In this document: positions 9,839 through 21,216 of the stretch, one piece after another | Layout of the letters: every line of letters starts with the position of its first letter | Position numbering within the stretch: the first letter of the stretch is position 1 | Source of the DNA: Rhizomys pruinosus | Taxonomy: Eukaryota > Chordata > Mammalia > Rodentia > Spalacidae | Direction: 5' to 3' | DNA length: 64,000 nt | Assembly (NCBI GenBank): GCA_009823505.1 | Contig: VZQC01006716.1 | Span: 677,507 to 741,506 of the forward strand | Translations under genes and position numbers: made by a program | Notes under the pieces: model-generated | Told to the model about the DNA's origin: nothing | The model's input: the letters and a program-made list of their open reading frames with translations, nothing else | Databases searched by the model: none

Positions 9839-10092
9839 TTTTTTTTTTTTTTTAAATTTTTTATTTATTTCTGTATGTGTATGAATGTACTGTCTGCATG
9901 CAAGTTTGTGCACCCGTGTCGTGCAATGCCGCGGAGGTCAGAAGAGGGTGTCGGATTCCCCTGGAACTGGAGTTCTCCCGGAATTGGAGTTTCAGACGGT
10001 TCTCGGCCGCCATGTGGGTGCTGGGGATCGAACCCGGGTCCTCTGCAAGAGCAGTCACTGCTCTTAACCGCTAGGCCATCTCTCCAGCCCCC
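9839..10092 (-). mobile_element. Young B2 SINE with 17-bp duplication
   Basis: Reverse B2 flanked by the 17-bp target duplication GCTGTTGGGCAAGTTTT at 9822-9838 and 10093-10109. It has the duplicated GGAACTGGAGTTCTCC/GGAATTGGAGTTTC segment. It is close to the other young copies in sequence. Confidence 0.96.
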
Positions 10093-10109
10093 GCTGTTGG
10101 GCAAGTTTT

Positions 10110-11075
10110 ATTGGTCATGTGACATACTATAAGTAAGGGAGAGGCTAGTGCATGCGACACAGGTTGACCCACTTCTCAGTGACCTCACAGTCCCATCAAC
10201 ATAATATAACCTGTAACACATGTTTATACTGAGCTACGCACATTCAGCCTCCTAATATTTGGAGACAGAGAACATGATCAAAGAGGCTGAATGGAGGTGT
10301 CAAAATCAAGACATAAGTTCTAAAGCCACCTCGATGACCCTTGCCTCTAACCCAGCTGCGCGACCCCCTGGCTGAACCTTGAGGCAGATTTATGATCGGT
10401 GTCTCCTGGTTATCTTTAGCTCCTTTCCAGTTGCCGTATTATCAGTACAGATGTCTCCAGCCTCTGGAAACTCATCTTTCTTGTTTGAGAACCCCGCTTT
10501 CTGTTTACCAAACTCAAATAACTAAACCTTCAAAATGAAATGCCAGTCCTGGGGAAATTTGCCTTTGCTTAATGGATACATAGAGGCACAGAAGTGACTG
10601 TGCACTTTTTCTATAGTTGAATCTAACACAAAATTCATCCAAGAACACCCAATAAATTCTAGAATTTCAAGCTGAGATGTTGCATCCTGGGTTCTGTCGG
10701 GTAACTTAAAGTCCTGGCACAAATAAGAGTTTGATACTAGAAAACATTTTTAATCCCACAATAATGGCTTTGGCCACCTCCACTACCACAACCAGGTGGA
10801 AGCTCAGAGGCCACAAAGACAGACACTCCCTTTGCCAATGCCTGATTTGCCATGTTCCAAAGTTACGGTTATGGTGGAGAATTGCTTGTGGGCTACATGG
10901 CTGTTAACCTTATCTTGAGGGAGTTCAAGCAAGTTTGTAGGGAAAAGGCTTATGTTGAAGACAATCTTTAGCTTGGACAACTAATTCATTTATAGATAGA
11001 TTTAACAGAAAATATAGCACTAGACTCCCAAGAGGCAAGTTACAGTTGGAGAAGAAAGGCTCTAAATAATGAAGG
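10110..11075. other. Unique sequence, no gene seen
   Basis: About 1 kb without SINEs. Reading frames are short and no family resemblance is visible. Confidence 0.55.
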
Positions 11076-11400
11076 GACTAGAAAGATGGCCCCAAAGCAC
11101 AAAGACCTGAGTTTTATTGCTGGAACCTACTAAAAAAAAAAGCCAAAAGCTTTTTGAGAGTATCTGTGATCCTAGTGCTGGGGAAACATAGGACAGGTAG
11201 AGTCTTGGGACTCCCTGACCTACCAGCGTAGCCTACTTGTCAAATTCCATACAAGTGAGGAATTGTCTCAAAAAGAAAAAAGAGTGGATGGCACCTGAGA
11301 CATGACAGCAGAAGTTGTCCTGTAACCTCCATGTCCAGGCACACACGCATACACACACACACGTGTGCCTCTGCACACATACATGTACATACACACACAA
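11076..11400 (+). mobile_element. Degenerate B4-type SINE with CA-rich end
   Basis: GGGACTAGAAAGATGGCCCC, GACCTGAGTTTTATTGCTGG, then a B1-like middle (TCTGTGATCCTAGTGCTGGG) and a CACACA-rich end. This is the tRNA/ID-B1 composite layout of rodent B4-type elements. Confidence 0.7.
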
Positions 11401-11470
11401 AGAAGTGAAGGAGGTCAATGCACAGGACCAAAATAAAGTGATTAGTGTGCTTATATGAAGAGACATTTGA

Positions 11471-11635
11471 GGCCGGGCATGGTGGCGCACACCTTTAATC
11501 CTAGCATAGGCAAGCAGATCTCTGTGAGTTCAAGGCCAGCCTGGACTACAGAGTGAGTTCCAGGACAGCCAGAGCTACAGGGAGATCTTGTTTCAAAAAA
11601 AAAAAAAAAAAAGAGAGAGAGAGAGAGAGAGAAAG
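11471..11635 (+). mobile_element. B1 SINE
   Basis: Forward B1, GGCCGGGCATGGTGGCGCAC ... GATCTTGTTTC, A tail and (GA)n. AGACATTTG flanks it at 11461-11469 and again from 11636. About 10 bp of the usual GCACTTGGGAGGCAG block is missing. Confidence 0.92.
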
Positions 11636-11640
11636 AGACA

Positions 11641-11720
11641 TTTGGCTGATGATGTAGCTTGCCCAGCACACATGAAGCTCTGGATTGGATCCCTAGCGAT
11701 GCAAAATAATAAATAAATGC
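11641..11720 (+). mobile_element. ID SINE
   Basis: TTGGCTGATGATGTAGCTTG CCCAGCACAC ... GATTGGATCCCTAGC then an AATAAATAAAT tail. This is the tRNA-Ala-derived ID layout, diverged. Confidence 0.7.
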
Positions 11721-12098
11721 AAGAGAGCCAATTTTCTTTCTCTTCAAGTACATCTGCCTAGGAAAAGCCACACGAGGACGTGGTGTCACAGTGAGAAGTA
11801 GCTGACTGCAAGGCAGGGAGACAGCCCTCACCCGAAACGGAATGCTGCAGAGCCTTGATCACCAACTTCACAGTCTCTACAACTACAGGGAAAGAGATTT
11901 CTCTTATTTGACCCATATGGTCTGTGCCCAAGGAGACCAATACAAATGGCTATTACAAGGTGTACTAAAGAACGTGCAACCTGCTACAGTTATAGCAATT
12001 ATAACCACAGGACCCCTAACAACCGCGGGTATCTTGGATTGGCCTGTGCTAGATTTTAACACAGGAATTATTGTGTCAGTGGGAAAAGAAAACCTCTC
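11721..12098. other. Unique sequence, no gene confirmed
   Basis: A 127-codon forward frame from 11842 covers part of this stretch, but its last third is (CT)n and (GA)n repeat. The rest shows no family motif, so I treat it as chance. Confidence 0.45.
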
Positions 12099-12164
12099 TC
12101 CTTCTCTCTCTCTCTCTCTCCCACACACACACAGCACATGCATGAGACAGAGAGAGAGAGAGAG
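12099..12164 (+). repeat. (CT)n/(CA)n/(GA)n compound repeat
   Basis: Short CT, CA and GA runs in sequence. Confidence 0.9.
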
Positions 12165-12952
12165 GTCTATATATTACTTCATATTGCTGCCTTTTAGATA
12201 TTTTTTTCTAGATACACTTATCTAATTTGAGGAAAAAACTAGTTTTTGAGGAAAAAAATAGTTTTTGTTTTGCTTTATGTAGTGACACTAGCTCAAATTT
12301 ATGTAACACATTTCTTCCAAAAAGTTCAAAGAATCTCTTACTGGTGTTGAGGGCAGCCCGAGGGTCTAGGCAAAGGGCTGTTCCCATCGAAAACCATCTT
12401 GCTTTTCCCGGTGTTTGATGAGAGAGGCAGCTCTTTGATTTGGGGGATCTTTTTAAAACTGACTTTGTTCTTTTTTAATCTCAACTGCTCTTGGCACCAT
12501 TAGCTCCTTTTGACAGAAGTTTCCATTTCCTTTTATCCTTTTGAGCATGGGTTCCAATACCCTCAAAGCAGAACCTTTTAATTGGCCAAGAAAAGGTCAC
12601 CTTTCTAAGAAGAAACCATATCGCACATTTTACAAAGTCAGCGTGGGTCTTCAGATCAGAAGGGGAGGCTGCTGGGGGTGGATTCATTCCCCAGCAGAAT
12701 GTTTTAAGTAGCTGGTGGCATGTGATTATATTTCCAACATAATTACTATATAATTAAATATACCCACTCTTATCCAACACATTCCCTGCTATAATTAGCT
12801 AGCCTTTATTTAAAATTCACTTGCCTTTAAGACTTTGTCCTTTTTATATTTAGATTTAGAAAATGACTAGAAGATACTGTTACCTGTAATTTTTTTTTAT
12901 ACTCTTCTATACAAATGTCCTGATCGTAGACGGTTTTTAGAAAATGATATAG
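12165..12952. other. Unique sequence with homeodomain-like motif cluster
   Basis: No gene or SINE. The part from about 12700 to 12900 is AT-rich with repeated TAATTA/ATAATTA-type words (12741, 12753, 12794). It is a possible conserved noncoding element; see findings. Confidence 0.4.
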
Positions 12953-13440
12953 GTTGGGGTGCTAGAAAGTTAACTTAGTTAGCAGAGTGCTTGTCTAGCA
13001 GGCACAAGGCTCTGGGTTCAATGCCTAGAACTGCATAAAACCATAAAACTGGGTATGGTGGGGGCTGGAGAGATGGCCTAGCGGTTAAGAGCACTGACCG
13101 CTCTTACAAAGGACCCGAGGTTCGATCCCCAGCACCCACATGGAGGCCAAGAACCGTCTGAAACTCCAATTCCAGGAGAACTCCAGTTCCAGGGGAGTCT
13201 GACACCCTCTTCTGACCTCCGCAGCATTGCAGGACACGGGTGCACAAACTTGCATGCAGACAGTACATTCATACACATACAGAAATAAAAAAAAAAAAAA
13301 AAAAAACTGGGTATGGTGCATACACTGTAATCCTAGCACTTGAGAGGCGGAGGCAGGAGAATGAGAAGTACAAGGTCACCCTTGACTACTTGGCAAGTCT
13401 GAGGCCAACTTGGACTAATGAGAGACCCTGTCTTTAAAAA
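12953..13440 (+). mobile_element. ID-B1 composite SINE split by a B2
   Basis: An ID half (about 12953-13040, GCAGAGTGCTTGTCTAGCAG, TCTGGGTTCAATGCCTAG) continues after the inserted B2 as a B1 half (13309-13440, GGGTATGGTGCATACACTGT ... GAGAGACCCTGTC). The two halves form one B4/ID_B1-like element. Confidence 0.8.
13061..13302 (+). mobile_element. Young B2 SINE with 17-bp duplication
   Basis: Forward B2 with duplicated ACTCCAATTCCAGGAGA/ACTCCAGTTCCAGGGGA and about 20 A. Target duplication AAAACTGGGTATGGTG at 13045-13060 and 13303-13318, inside the B1 half of an older composite SINE. Confidence 0.96.
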
Positions 13441-13450
13441 AAAGAAAAGA

Positions 13451-13603
13451 AGCGGGCGTGGTGGTGCATGCCTTTAATCCTAGCACTTGGGAGGCAGAGG
13501 CAGGCGGATCTTTGTGAGTTCAAAGCCAGCCTGGTCTACAGAGTGAGTTCAGACCGCTGGGGCTAACAGGGAGACCCTGTCTCGAAAAGACAAAAAAAAA
13601 AAA
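13451..13603 (+). mobile_element. Young B1 SINE
   Basis: Forward B1 AGCGGGCGTGGTGGTGCATG ... CCCTGTCTCGAAAAGAC plus A tail. Near consensus apart from a disrupted GAGTTCAGACCGCTGGGG segment. Confidence 0.94.

Positions 13604-13640
<37 letters not shown>
13604..13640 (+). repeat. (AAT)n microsatellite
   Basis: About 12 AAT units extending the B1 tail. Confidence 0.95.
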
Positions 13641-13642
<2 letters not shown>

Positions 13643-14016
13643 TAAAAAAAAGAAAAGAAAAAAGACAAGAAATCATTAATGCATTTTCCCCATTATTCTG
13701 TATCCCTCGCCACACAGGCTGGCTTTCCAGAAGTTATCGCTAAGGGTGTAAGCAAATGGTACATACATTCAGTCACAGCTCTAGCTCGAGAAAGCTTTTG
13801 GAGGTAAGACTACTCTGTCAGTCCACTTTCACCTCTTCTAGTGTTACAAAGCTCATTTAGATCTGGAGTGGGTGCCAACCTCCTGCAGTGAGAGAGGAAG
13901 GATTCCTTTCAAAAACATAGGAACAAATTCACAGAAACATGACTCCATCAAAGGGGCAATGGCTCGGGCCGCTGTTCACTCCAAAGAGCCATGGGTGTAA
14001 AGGAATGCTCTACAAT
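13641..14016. other. Unique sequence, no gene seen
   Basis: After a short A-rich start this is plain unique DNA with no coding frame. Confidence 0.55.
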
Positions 14017-14027
14017 ATTTCATTTCT

Positions 14028-14152
14028 AGCCCAGTGTGGTGGCACATGCCTTTAATCCCAGCACTTGGGAGGGGGAGGCAAGTGTATCTCTCTGAGTTGT
14101 AGGCCAGCTGGGGGATACAGGGAGACCTTGTCTCAAAAATAACAAAAACAAA
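14028..14152 (+). mobile_element. B1 SINE with internal deletion
   Basis: Forward B1, AGCCCAGTGTGGTGGCACAT ... GACCTTGTCTC, missing about 20 bp of the middle. Target duplication ATTTCATTTCT at 14017-14027 and 14153-14163. Confidence 0.92.
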
Positions 14153-14163
14153 ATTTCATTTCT

Positions 14164-14890
14164 TTTTATTTTATTTTATCTTATTTTCCAGAAGAGATAC
14201 TTCATTTCTTTTACTTTTAAGAGGCCCAGAGATTTGGCACATCAGTAGTCTTTACTCAGTACTTATGAAAAATTAAGAAGTACTTTTATATAATTCCTAG
14301 TCACAAATAAGATGAATGGATAAATACTATTACCCCAAAAAAGGAATGTAAGGTACTACAAGATGCTACATGAAAAATCCGTATTCAGTTTTCTTTTTCC
14401 CATATTACAGCTTGAAGAAAAATAAATCAACCAATTGACTTTTTGCCAAAACAAACTTTCCAGGAAAAAGTCCTTTGATTTAATTTCTTTTGAAAAACTG
14501 GTTGAAACCCAAATTTTAGCCTACCCGATAAAAGGGCACCATGCAGAGACGTGGCTGCCCTTGTCTGCTCCTGGGTCAGATGCTACAGTCCGAGATCAAC
14601 ACGTACAGCTTAGACTACAATAAAGGAAGAAGGATCTTAACAGCCTGGACTCTAGGCCATGTGTGGGCAAGGGAGAGGGATCTTATGAGCCTGGGACACC
14701 ACATCACCATGTAGAAATAACAGGCAAAAGGATGAAAGACTCCAACTAGGAAAAGATAAGCTTTGGCAGGGAAATGATGGCTGTCCTCAAAAGGCTGGAA
14801 GACAACAAAGTGAAAAAAGCTGGACGTTCTCTGTTTGGTCAAAGGATGAAAGGATTGGCATTTGGGGACAGCAGGTGATGCAGTGAATAT
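14164..14890. other. Unique sequence, no gene seen
   Basis: AT-rich left half; the right half is purine-rich and unrecognised. Frames of 62-75 codons at 14435-14842 show no domain. Confidence 0.5.
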
Positions 14891-14903
14891 AAAGGAGTAT
14901 GTT

Positions 14904-15057
14904 GCCGGGTGTGGTGGTGCACACCTTTAATCCTAGCACTTGGGAGGCAGAGGCAGGTGGATCTTTGTGAGTTCAAGGCCAGCCTGGTCTACAGAGTGAG
15001 TTCCAGGACAGCTGGGGCTACAGGGAGACCCTGTCTCGAAAAGACCAAAAAAAAAAA
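14904..15057 (+). mobile_element. Young near-consensus B1 SINE
   Basis: Forward B1, GCCGGGTGTGGTGGTGCACA ... GACCCTGTCTCGAAAAGACC plus A tail. Target duplication AAAGGAGTATGTTGC at 14891-14905 and 15058-15072. Confidence 0.96.
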
Positions 15058-15072
15058 AAAGGAGTATGTTGC

Positions 15073-16554
15073 TGGAATCCAGCATTGTCTGAGAATGCAG
15101 TGGGCCCACCTTTCTTGATGATGTACAAATTGTGACTAACTGTGGGGGACTCTCATGCAAGGTCCTATACAAGAAAGCAAATTAAATGCTTAGTTTCCTT
15201 CTAGCCACACTGTCTACCTTGGGGAGTTGATAGCATGATATAAATAAGAAATGCACATTTGGTCTTCTTTCCCCATATCCCAGGGCAGAATTCCATCGCC
15301 CTCTGGACCTTTCCTGAATGAGACAAGAGCATCTGTTATTCACATAAGCCTTCCAACCATATCTGAGCTTGTGCTCCCTATGAGGGCACTTGTGGAGCTT
15401 GAGAAATGGTTGTCAGAGGAGCTGACCACGTGTTTAGAGGGCTGAGATTCTTAAGACTACCCAGACCTCTGGGGAGCTGAGAAGATCATAGATCACCAAA
15501 GATTTCATCAACTATGCCTATGTGACAGACTCGAGTAACACCCCTGAGCAACAGAGTCTAGAGAGCTTTGGGGAAGTTCTAACTAATTCCTGTCCCCTGC
15601 CAATACCTTGCCATGGCAGACTCTTGTATTTGTATGGTCTTGGCTTGTATACTTTATAACAAACTTGCAAACACAGGTACAATGTTTCCCTAAGTTGTGT
15701 ATGCCACTCTGGCAAATTATTAATCCAACAGAAGGATCAGCCAGTAAGTTAGAAGTTCTGGAGGTCTACACAGTCTTATGGGACAGTTTCTATTACTATA
15801 AAGAGATACCCAAAGTACTTGTTATAGAAGAGATCTACACTTAGAAGTTGGAAGGACACAGAAGTATTTCATATTTAAGGCAAAGTAAGTAGATGCAACA
15901 GAATTTGTTACAATCAAATAATCCAAGCCTTTATGGCTTTAGAGATCAAGCAGCATGGAGTTTGTCTTTGTGCAGTCTGTATGCCTGTCTGCAAGCTCTC
16001 CTAGCATACCTCTAAGGGGAGGTTAGGGGGCTCATTTAAGTAGAGCTGTGTCTAGGTCGCTTAGAAACTGGACAAAAAACTAAAGCTCTTCCATGGCTGT
16101 TTCCACCAGGGTTGTTTATGCTCATCTTAGTAGGCCCTTTGCTTGGCCAGATGGGTAGCTGTAGCCCTTCTATGGCCGTCATGTTATCCAGTTTATAACA
16201 GTACACCAACCAAAAGACTTGCGGCGTTAACTGTTCATGGCTTCCCTTGGCAGCACTGACTGATGGAAACAGAGGCTCAAGTCCCAGAGGATGTGTCCTC
16301 TGGGGATGCTGCTGGGCATGGGTCAAGCTCCAGGCCAGCTTGCAACTTGAGGGGTGGGGCTGCAGAAAGCAGCCTCGGTAAGGAAGGGGCTCCTTCAGAC
16401 GGCCCCGGCCCTTTCAGCTGCCGTATTTACAGAGTGTGCCATATAGAGAATCAGAGTTCATCTTTATTGACTTTTACTCTAGAATTGACCTCCATATGTT
16501 GCTATGGAAACCAATGCATTTTAAAAAGTTTAAGTAAGAGACTTATATAGCAAT
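15073..16554. other. 1.5-kb unique stretch, no gene seen
   Basis: One of the longest SINE-free stretches in the window. Frames are below 100 codons. CpGs are sparse except near 16379-16425 (GGCCCCGGCCC, GCCGTATTT). I recognise no exon or RNA gene. Confidence 0.5.
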
Positions 16555-16735
16555 AAAGAGAGTGTGCTGCTAAATACCCAGGCTCTGGAGTCAATGAAGC
16601 AGGGTTGAAGTTCCAACTTTCTAATTTCTTGCTTTACTACTACATGTTACATACCTCTCCAGGCCTCAGTTTTGCCATCTGTAAAAATGAGGGTAGGAGT
16701 AGCTGCTGACCTATAGTAAGTACTATATAAATTTT
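16555..16735 (+). mobile_element. MIR SINE
   Basis: ACCCAGGCTCTGGAGTCAAT, then CCAGGCCTCAGTTTTGCCAT and CTGTAAAAATGAGGGTAGGA keep the MIR order (tRNA-like head, CORE, TGTAAAATGGGG). It is an ancient mammalian SINE. Confidence 0.85.
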
Positions 16736-16929
16736 ACTGTTTCCATAGAAACAGAAAATGCAGGCCTCTTGAATCTCAGTCCTCCTTGAGTCCTATCTAA
16801 GAATCAAAAAGGAACAAGAGTGGCACTGAAGAACAAATCTAGGTCACATCAGATCTGCTGCTCTGCTGATTGGAAAAGAACAGAAATCCAGATTGGATAA
16901 GAGTCAAAGTGAATATAAATATTATACAA

Positions 16930-17153
16930 CTTTTTAAAATATTTATTTTATTTTATGTGTATGAGTGTATTGCCTGCATGTATGTAAGTGCATCCTTGTA
17001 GTGCAATGCCCACAGAAGACAGGAGAAAGTTTTAGATCCCTTGGAACTGGAATTATAGAGGGTTGTTGGCAGCCATAGGAATGCTGGGATTTGAACCCAG
17101 GTCTTCTGCAAGAACAGCTAGTGATCTTAACTGCTGAGCCATCTCTCCAGCCC
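16930..17153 (-). mobile_element. B2 SINE (older, no duplication)
   Basis: Reverse B2, tail TTTATTTTATTTTATGTGTA to head GCTGAGCCATCTCTCCAGCC. Decayed ACTTTTTAAA/ACTTTTAAA target repeats flank it. Confidence 0.9.
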
Positions 17154-17478
17154 CATCCTATGTAACTTTTAAAGGAAACAAAATAAAGCTATACGTATTG
17201 GCATGGGAAGAAGTCCTATCAGTTAAACAAAACCTTGTGTTGTGAAATAGTGTGACCATCCTTGGGAAGGATTACTATGTACCTAAGTGACAATAATACA
17301 CCAGGCTCTAGAGAAGAAAAGAGCTGGAAGAATCTCCGCCCAATAATGGATAAGGATTTGGAGGTGGGGCATCAGAATTGCATGGGACATTGATTCTCTA
17401 TGTCCATCACTTCAGAATTTTATACTGAATATTATTCATTTAAAAAAAAAATAAACCATTGTTTAATAGGCAAGAGAA
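17154..17478. other. Unique sequence, no gene seen
   Basis: Nothing recognised in about 325 bp. Confidence 0.55.
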
Positions 17479-17759
17479 GGAGCTGGGCAGATGGCTCAGT
17501 CCGTAAAGTGCTTGCTACCCAAGTATGAGAACTGGAGTTCGGATCCCTGAAACCCATGTAAAAAGCTGAGTGGAGTGGTATATGCCTGTAATCTCTGCTG
17601 GAGAGGTACTGTCGGGAGGGCCCTAGGGTTACTGAATAGCTGTCCAGGCCAGCAGAATCGGTGAGCTCCAGCTTCAGCGAGAGATCCTGTCAAGGAATTG
17701 AAGTAGAGATCTAGTATGGAGCTCCGGCCTCTATACACATTACACACATGCACAAATGT

Positions 17760-17760
<1 letters not shown>
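17479..17760 (+). mobile_element. B4-type SINE
   Basis: GGCAGATGGCTCAGTCCGTA AAGTGCTTGC ... GTTCGGATCCC ... GAGTGGTATATGCCTGTAAT ... CCTCTATACACATTACACAC: tRNA/ID head, B1-like middle and CA-rich end. Confidence 0.82.
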
Positions 17761-17800
<40 letters not shown>

Positions 17801-17803
17801 CAC
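17761..17803 (+). repeat. (CA)n microsatellite
   Basis: About 20 CA units, with one G interruption, at the SINE 3' end. Confidence 0.95.
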
Positions 17804-18039
17804 AAAGGAAAAACCATCTTATCCTATTAGATTTTAATTTTTAGTAGGTGCTGATCTCCTTAAACTGGAGTAGGCAATTAATAATGATGATAGGCAGGCT
17901 GATACAGAAAGGCCTCTCTCTTCTTCCTAAGTGGTGATAACACACATTATGTTTAGAATCTCTTTCATCATACCATAAATCTTCCCACAAACCTGTTTGA
18001 GTGTGATTAATACTTGGACCCATGCAGCCTTACATTCTG

Positions 18040-18250
18040 TTTATATCAGTCCTACATCCCAGGAACTGTCTCATCTAGGGCAATTTATTAAATCTCTCTG
18101 TGCCTCAGTTGATTTATCTGTCAAATGGAACTAATGGAAGTACTTCAAAGGAGTGTTAGGAGGATGAATTGAGACATTACACGTAAAATGCTTAGAAGAG
18201 TGGTGCTTATAGTAAATGTGAGCGAATGCTTAGCTACAGTTATTTCACTC
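18040..18250 (+). mobile_element. MIR SINE
   Basis: GGGCAATTTATTAAATCTCT CTGTGCCTCAGTTGATTTAT CTGTCAAATGG, then AGGATGAATTGAGACATTAC and AAAATGCTTAGAAGAGTGGT follow the MIR 3' two-thirds closely. Confidence 0.88.
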
Positions 18251-18929
18251 CTCATTTGGAGACAAAACTCTAGATACAAATAATACCTTTATTTCAACCT
18301 CTTGAGCCTCCCAGAATTCTAAAATTCATTCCCTGGAATTCCAGCACATGGTGCATGGATTGTTGCTATACATTCCTTCCAGGCTGATGGCCTCTAGCAT
18401 GCCATGTGGCATGCTTCAACCTATCTTGCCTGGCACTGTTGGATTCAGCTCTTTTGAACTTTCCTTTCATCTCTTTACGGCTTAGCTTAAGTGGCTCCAA
18501 TGGTTTCCACTTTTCAAAGGTTTCTATTTCCAACCTCTCTGTCTATTTGCACTGTGGCCACCTTCTGTCTATGCGATGAGTATTTCAAACATGAGCTCTG
18601 CTCCAGCCCCCCAGTCTACTCACCATTCTCTAAGCCACAAGAGCACCCCCAACTCTGAAGGACGGACTGCCTCTACCAACTGCCAGTCCACTCTTAACCC
18701 ATCCTCTCAGGATCTCAAAGGCCAAATACTACGTTCCAGAAGGCTAAGCACTCAAACCTACAATATTACTTTGATATTTTTCATAGCTGAGTGTGTCATA
18801 GCTTGGGCCTGGTTCTCACTTGAGACTCTATTGTAATCATCATCCCGACCCTGTAGGGTTACATATAGCATATGTGAATTTGAAAATTTCATTGGTTTGG
18901 CTTTGGAAATTCAGAGATTAAAAAGACAA
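18251..18929. other. Unique sequence, no gene seen
   Basis: Pyrimidine-rich from 18420 to 18740. It could be a decayed L2 segment but has no unambiguous anchor. The 86-codon frame at 18576 is not convincing. Confidence 0.4.
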
Positions 18930-19100
18930 AGTCCAAGCTGTGGTTGGAACTCAGTGGTAGAGTGTTTGCTTAATGTGAATGATTCTGGGTTCCATCTCTA
19001 GTACTAGTATTGGTGATGAGAGGGGCTGGGAATGCAGCTCAGCGATTGTTCTTTTCTAGTATTTATATATCTCTGCCTGAGTTGGATCCCCAGCACCATG
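18930..19100 (+). mobile_element. Two adjacent ID-type SINEs
   Basis: GGAACTCAGTGGTAGAGTGT ... CTGGGTTCCATCTCTAGTAC (18930-19010), then GGGGCTGGGAATGCAGCTCA GC ... TTGGATCCCCAGCACC (19022-19100). Both are tRNA-Ala-like heads. They may be parts of one ID-ID-B1 composite with the B1 to the right. Confidence 0.75.
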
Positions 19101-19135
19101 GGGTGGAATGGGAGGGGGAGGAATGACAGAAAATA

Positions 19136-19285
19136 AGCCAGGTATGGTGTCTCCATGCTTGGAATCTCAGCATTTGGGAGGCAGAAATAAGAGGATCACT
19201 GAGAGGTTAAAGCCGGTCTGCTGTACCTGGAAACTTCTAGGCTAGGCAGGGCTACCTGGCAAGACCCTCCCTGTCTAAAAAGTTT
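19136..19285 (+). mobile_element. B1-type SINE half
   Basis: AAGCCAGGTATGGTGTCTCC ... CATTTGGGAGGCAGAAATAA ... CCTCCCTGTCTAAAAAG. Diverged B1 following two ID units. Confidence 0.78.
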
Positions 19286-19368
19286 TGAAAAGAACAAAGT
19301 AAATGAGGGGCTGTAAGAGTAATTATTCAGCCACAGTTGGCCATGTGCTCTGTTAAAAGCACACACAA

Positions 19369-19629
19369 GGGGGCTGGAGAGATGGCCTAGCGGTTAAGAG
19401 CGCCAACCGCTCTTACAGAGGACCCGGGTTCGATCCCCAGCACCCACATGGTGGCTGAGAACTGTCTGAAACTCCAATTCCAGGAGAACTCCAGTTCCAG
19501 GGGAATACGATACCCTCTTCTGACCTCTGCAGCATTGCATGACACGGGTGCACAGACTTGCATGCAGACAGTAGATTCATACACATACAGAAATAAATAA
19601 AATTAATAAAAAGAAAAAAAAATTTAAAA
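19369..19629 (+). mobile_element. Young B2 SINE with 17-bp duplication
   Basis: Forward B2 with ACTCCAATTCCAGGAGA/ACTCCAGTTCCAGGGGA and an A-rich tail. Target duplication AAAAGCACACACAA at 19355-19368 and from about 19630. Confidence 0.96.
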
Positions 19630-19644
19630 AAAAGCACACACAAA

Positions 19645-20721
19645 GCACACTGGCGGTCCAAAGATGGAAACAATTACAAAGGAATGAACCGGCATTCAAA
19701 GCATGAAGTGTTGGACTCATCTTTCCATCTCCCACCCAAACTTGGCCTTCTTCTGCATGATCAAAACCACAGAACTGGAGCTGAAATATGTTGAGATCCT
19801 GCCCTACTTGGGCTCTCAAAATGACCAGCTCTGACCGGTTTTTCCTCCTCAGTACTGGTCTCTCCTTGGAGTATATTTCCACCTTCCTTTCTATTTAATT
19901 CACCTCTATCTGCCTATTTGTTTGAAATGTGAACCAACTGGTCAGGCACAGTAATCTAATTCTGCATTTGGTTGGAGGCCAATGTATTGAGGGCACTCAA
20001 TAAATAATGGCATTTGGTGTGCCTTTCCTAGGTTCGGGCTGCTTGTTGCTGAGATGAAGCTGGGACCTTAGCAGCAAACATAAGAGACAAAGAGAAGAAT
20101 GGTAAAACAGTGCAGCACATGCAGGCAAATTTCCTCTGATTTCCCTGAGCAGAGATTTATACCTGCTGTTGGCCTGCCTGGCTGAGCCTGTGACATGCAA
20201 ATGCTACTCCCATGAGTCGGCTTGGGTGTGCCTTTCTTCCTGACAGAGTTTTCCCTGATTCAATCTGGGTAAAAGTCCATGAAGGCTTCCTCCCTGTGGG
20301 CACACAGGCCTGTCAGCCTTCACTTGCCTTCATTAAGGAAATTCTCCTTCCTGTGAGTGGTTGGTGCTGAGAGCTGTGAGGCAGGTGTCTGCTAGATTGG
20401 ATGAGCTGTCCATCTCAAGGAAGGAAGAGCAGGGAGGAGATGAGGATCTTCAACATAAAATCTCATGGACAATGTGTGTTCATCTGAACATCAGTCCATC
20501 CAGTTGATCCATTTATATGTAACACCCAACAAGGACAAAAAGATGACTATCACAGGATCCAGCTCATGAGAGACATTTAATAAATATTGACTGAGTTAAT
20601 GACTTAAATATATGCTTTAGGTTTCAGTGATAACCCTTTCTATAGAGGAGACTATATTATTTAGTATGCCTCAGTCCACAGTTAAAAGAGGCATCATGGC
20701 TTCAATAGAAAGGGTATTCCA
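19645..20721. other. 1.1-kb unique stretch, no gene seen
   Basis: No coding frame. ACATTTAATAAATATTGACT at 20574 and GCACTCAATAAATAATGG at 19994 look like the ends of MIR/L2 relics but cannot be bounded. Confidence 0.5.
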
Positions 20722-20948
20722 TGGGACTGGAGAGATAGCTTAGTAGTTAAGAGCACTTGCTTTTCTTTCAGAGAACCAAACTTCAGTTCCCAGCACCCAC
20801 ATAGCATCTAACAATCTGTAATTCCAGTTCCAGGGTATCTGATGCCCTCTTCTGGCCTTTGGAGGTACTGCACACATGTAGTACACTTCTATACATGCAA
20901 GGCAAAACACTCAGATATGCAAAATACAATTAAACAAATAAAAAAATT
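20722..20948 (+). mobile_element. B2 SINE (older)
   Basis: GGGACTGGAGAGATAGCTTA ... CCAGCACCCACATAGC ... CATGCAAGGCAAAACACTC and an AAATAAAAAAATT tail. No internal 17-bp duplication. Confidence 0.9.
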
Positions 20949-21118
20949 TAAGGGATATTACAGCACATTCCTACACTGCTGGATATGGACCTCCCTATTT
21001 CCTCATTTAAAGCATCTTCCCTATTATCCACCACACAGGCATGGTGCCCTCTGGTTTGACCCATTCTTTGATCTCTCCTGGTCTCTGATAGGGAGCTGAA
21101 GCAACACTGAGCAGTCGT

Positions 21119-21177
21119 GAGTTACCCTCTCGCTCACTCTTTTATTTATTTTTTGAGTTACCCTCTCGCTCACTCTT

Positions 21178-21190
<13 letters not shown>
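21119..21190. repeat. 36-bp tandem duplication; likely tail-only insertion
   Basis: GAGTTACCCTCTCGCTCACT plus CTTTTATTTATTTTTT is present twice in tandem at 21119 and 21155. A third partial copy of the target (CTCACTCTTTTTATG) follows the B2. A tail-only insertion duplicating the site, followed by a B2 insertion, explains all three copies. Confidence 0.6.
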
Positions 21191-21216
<26 letters not shown>

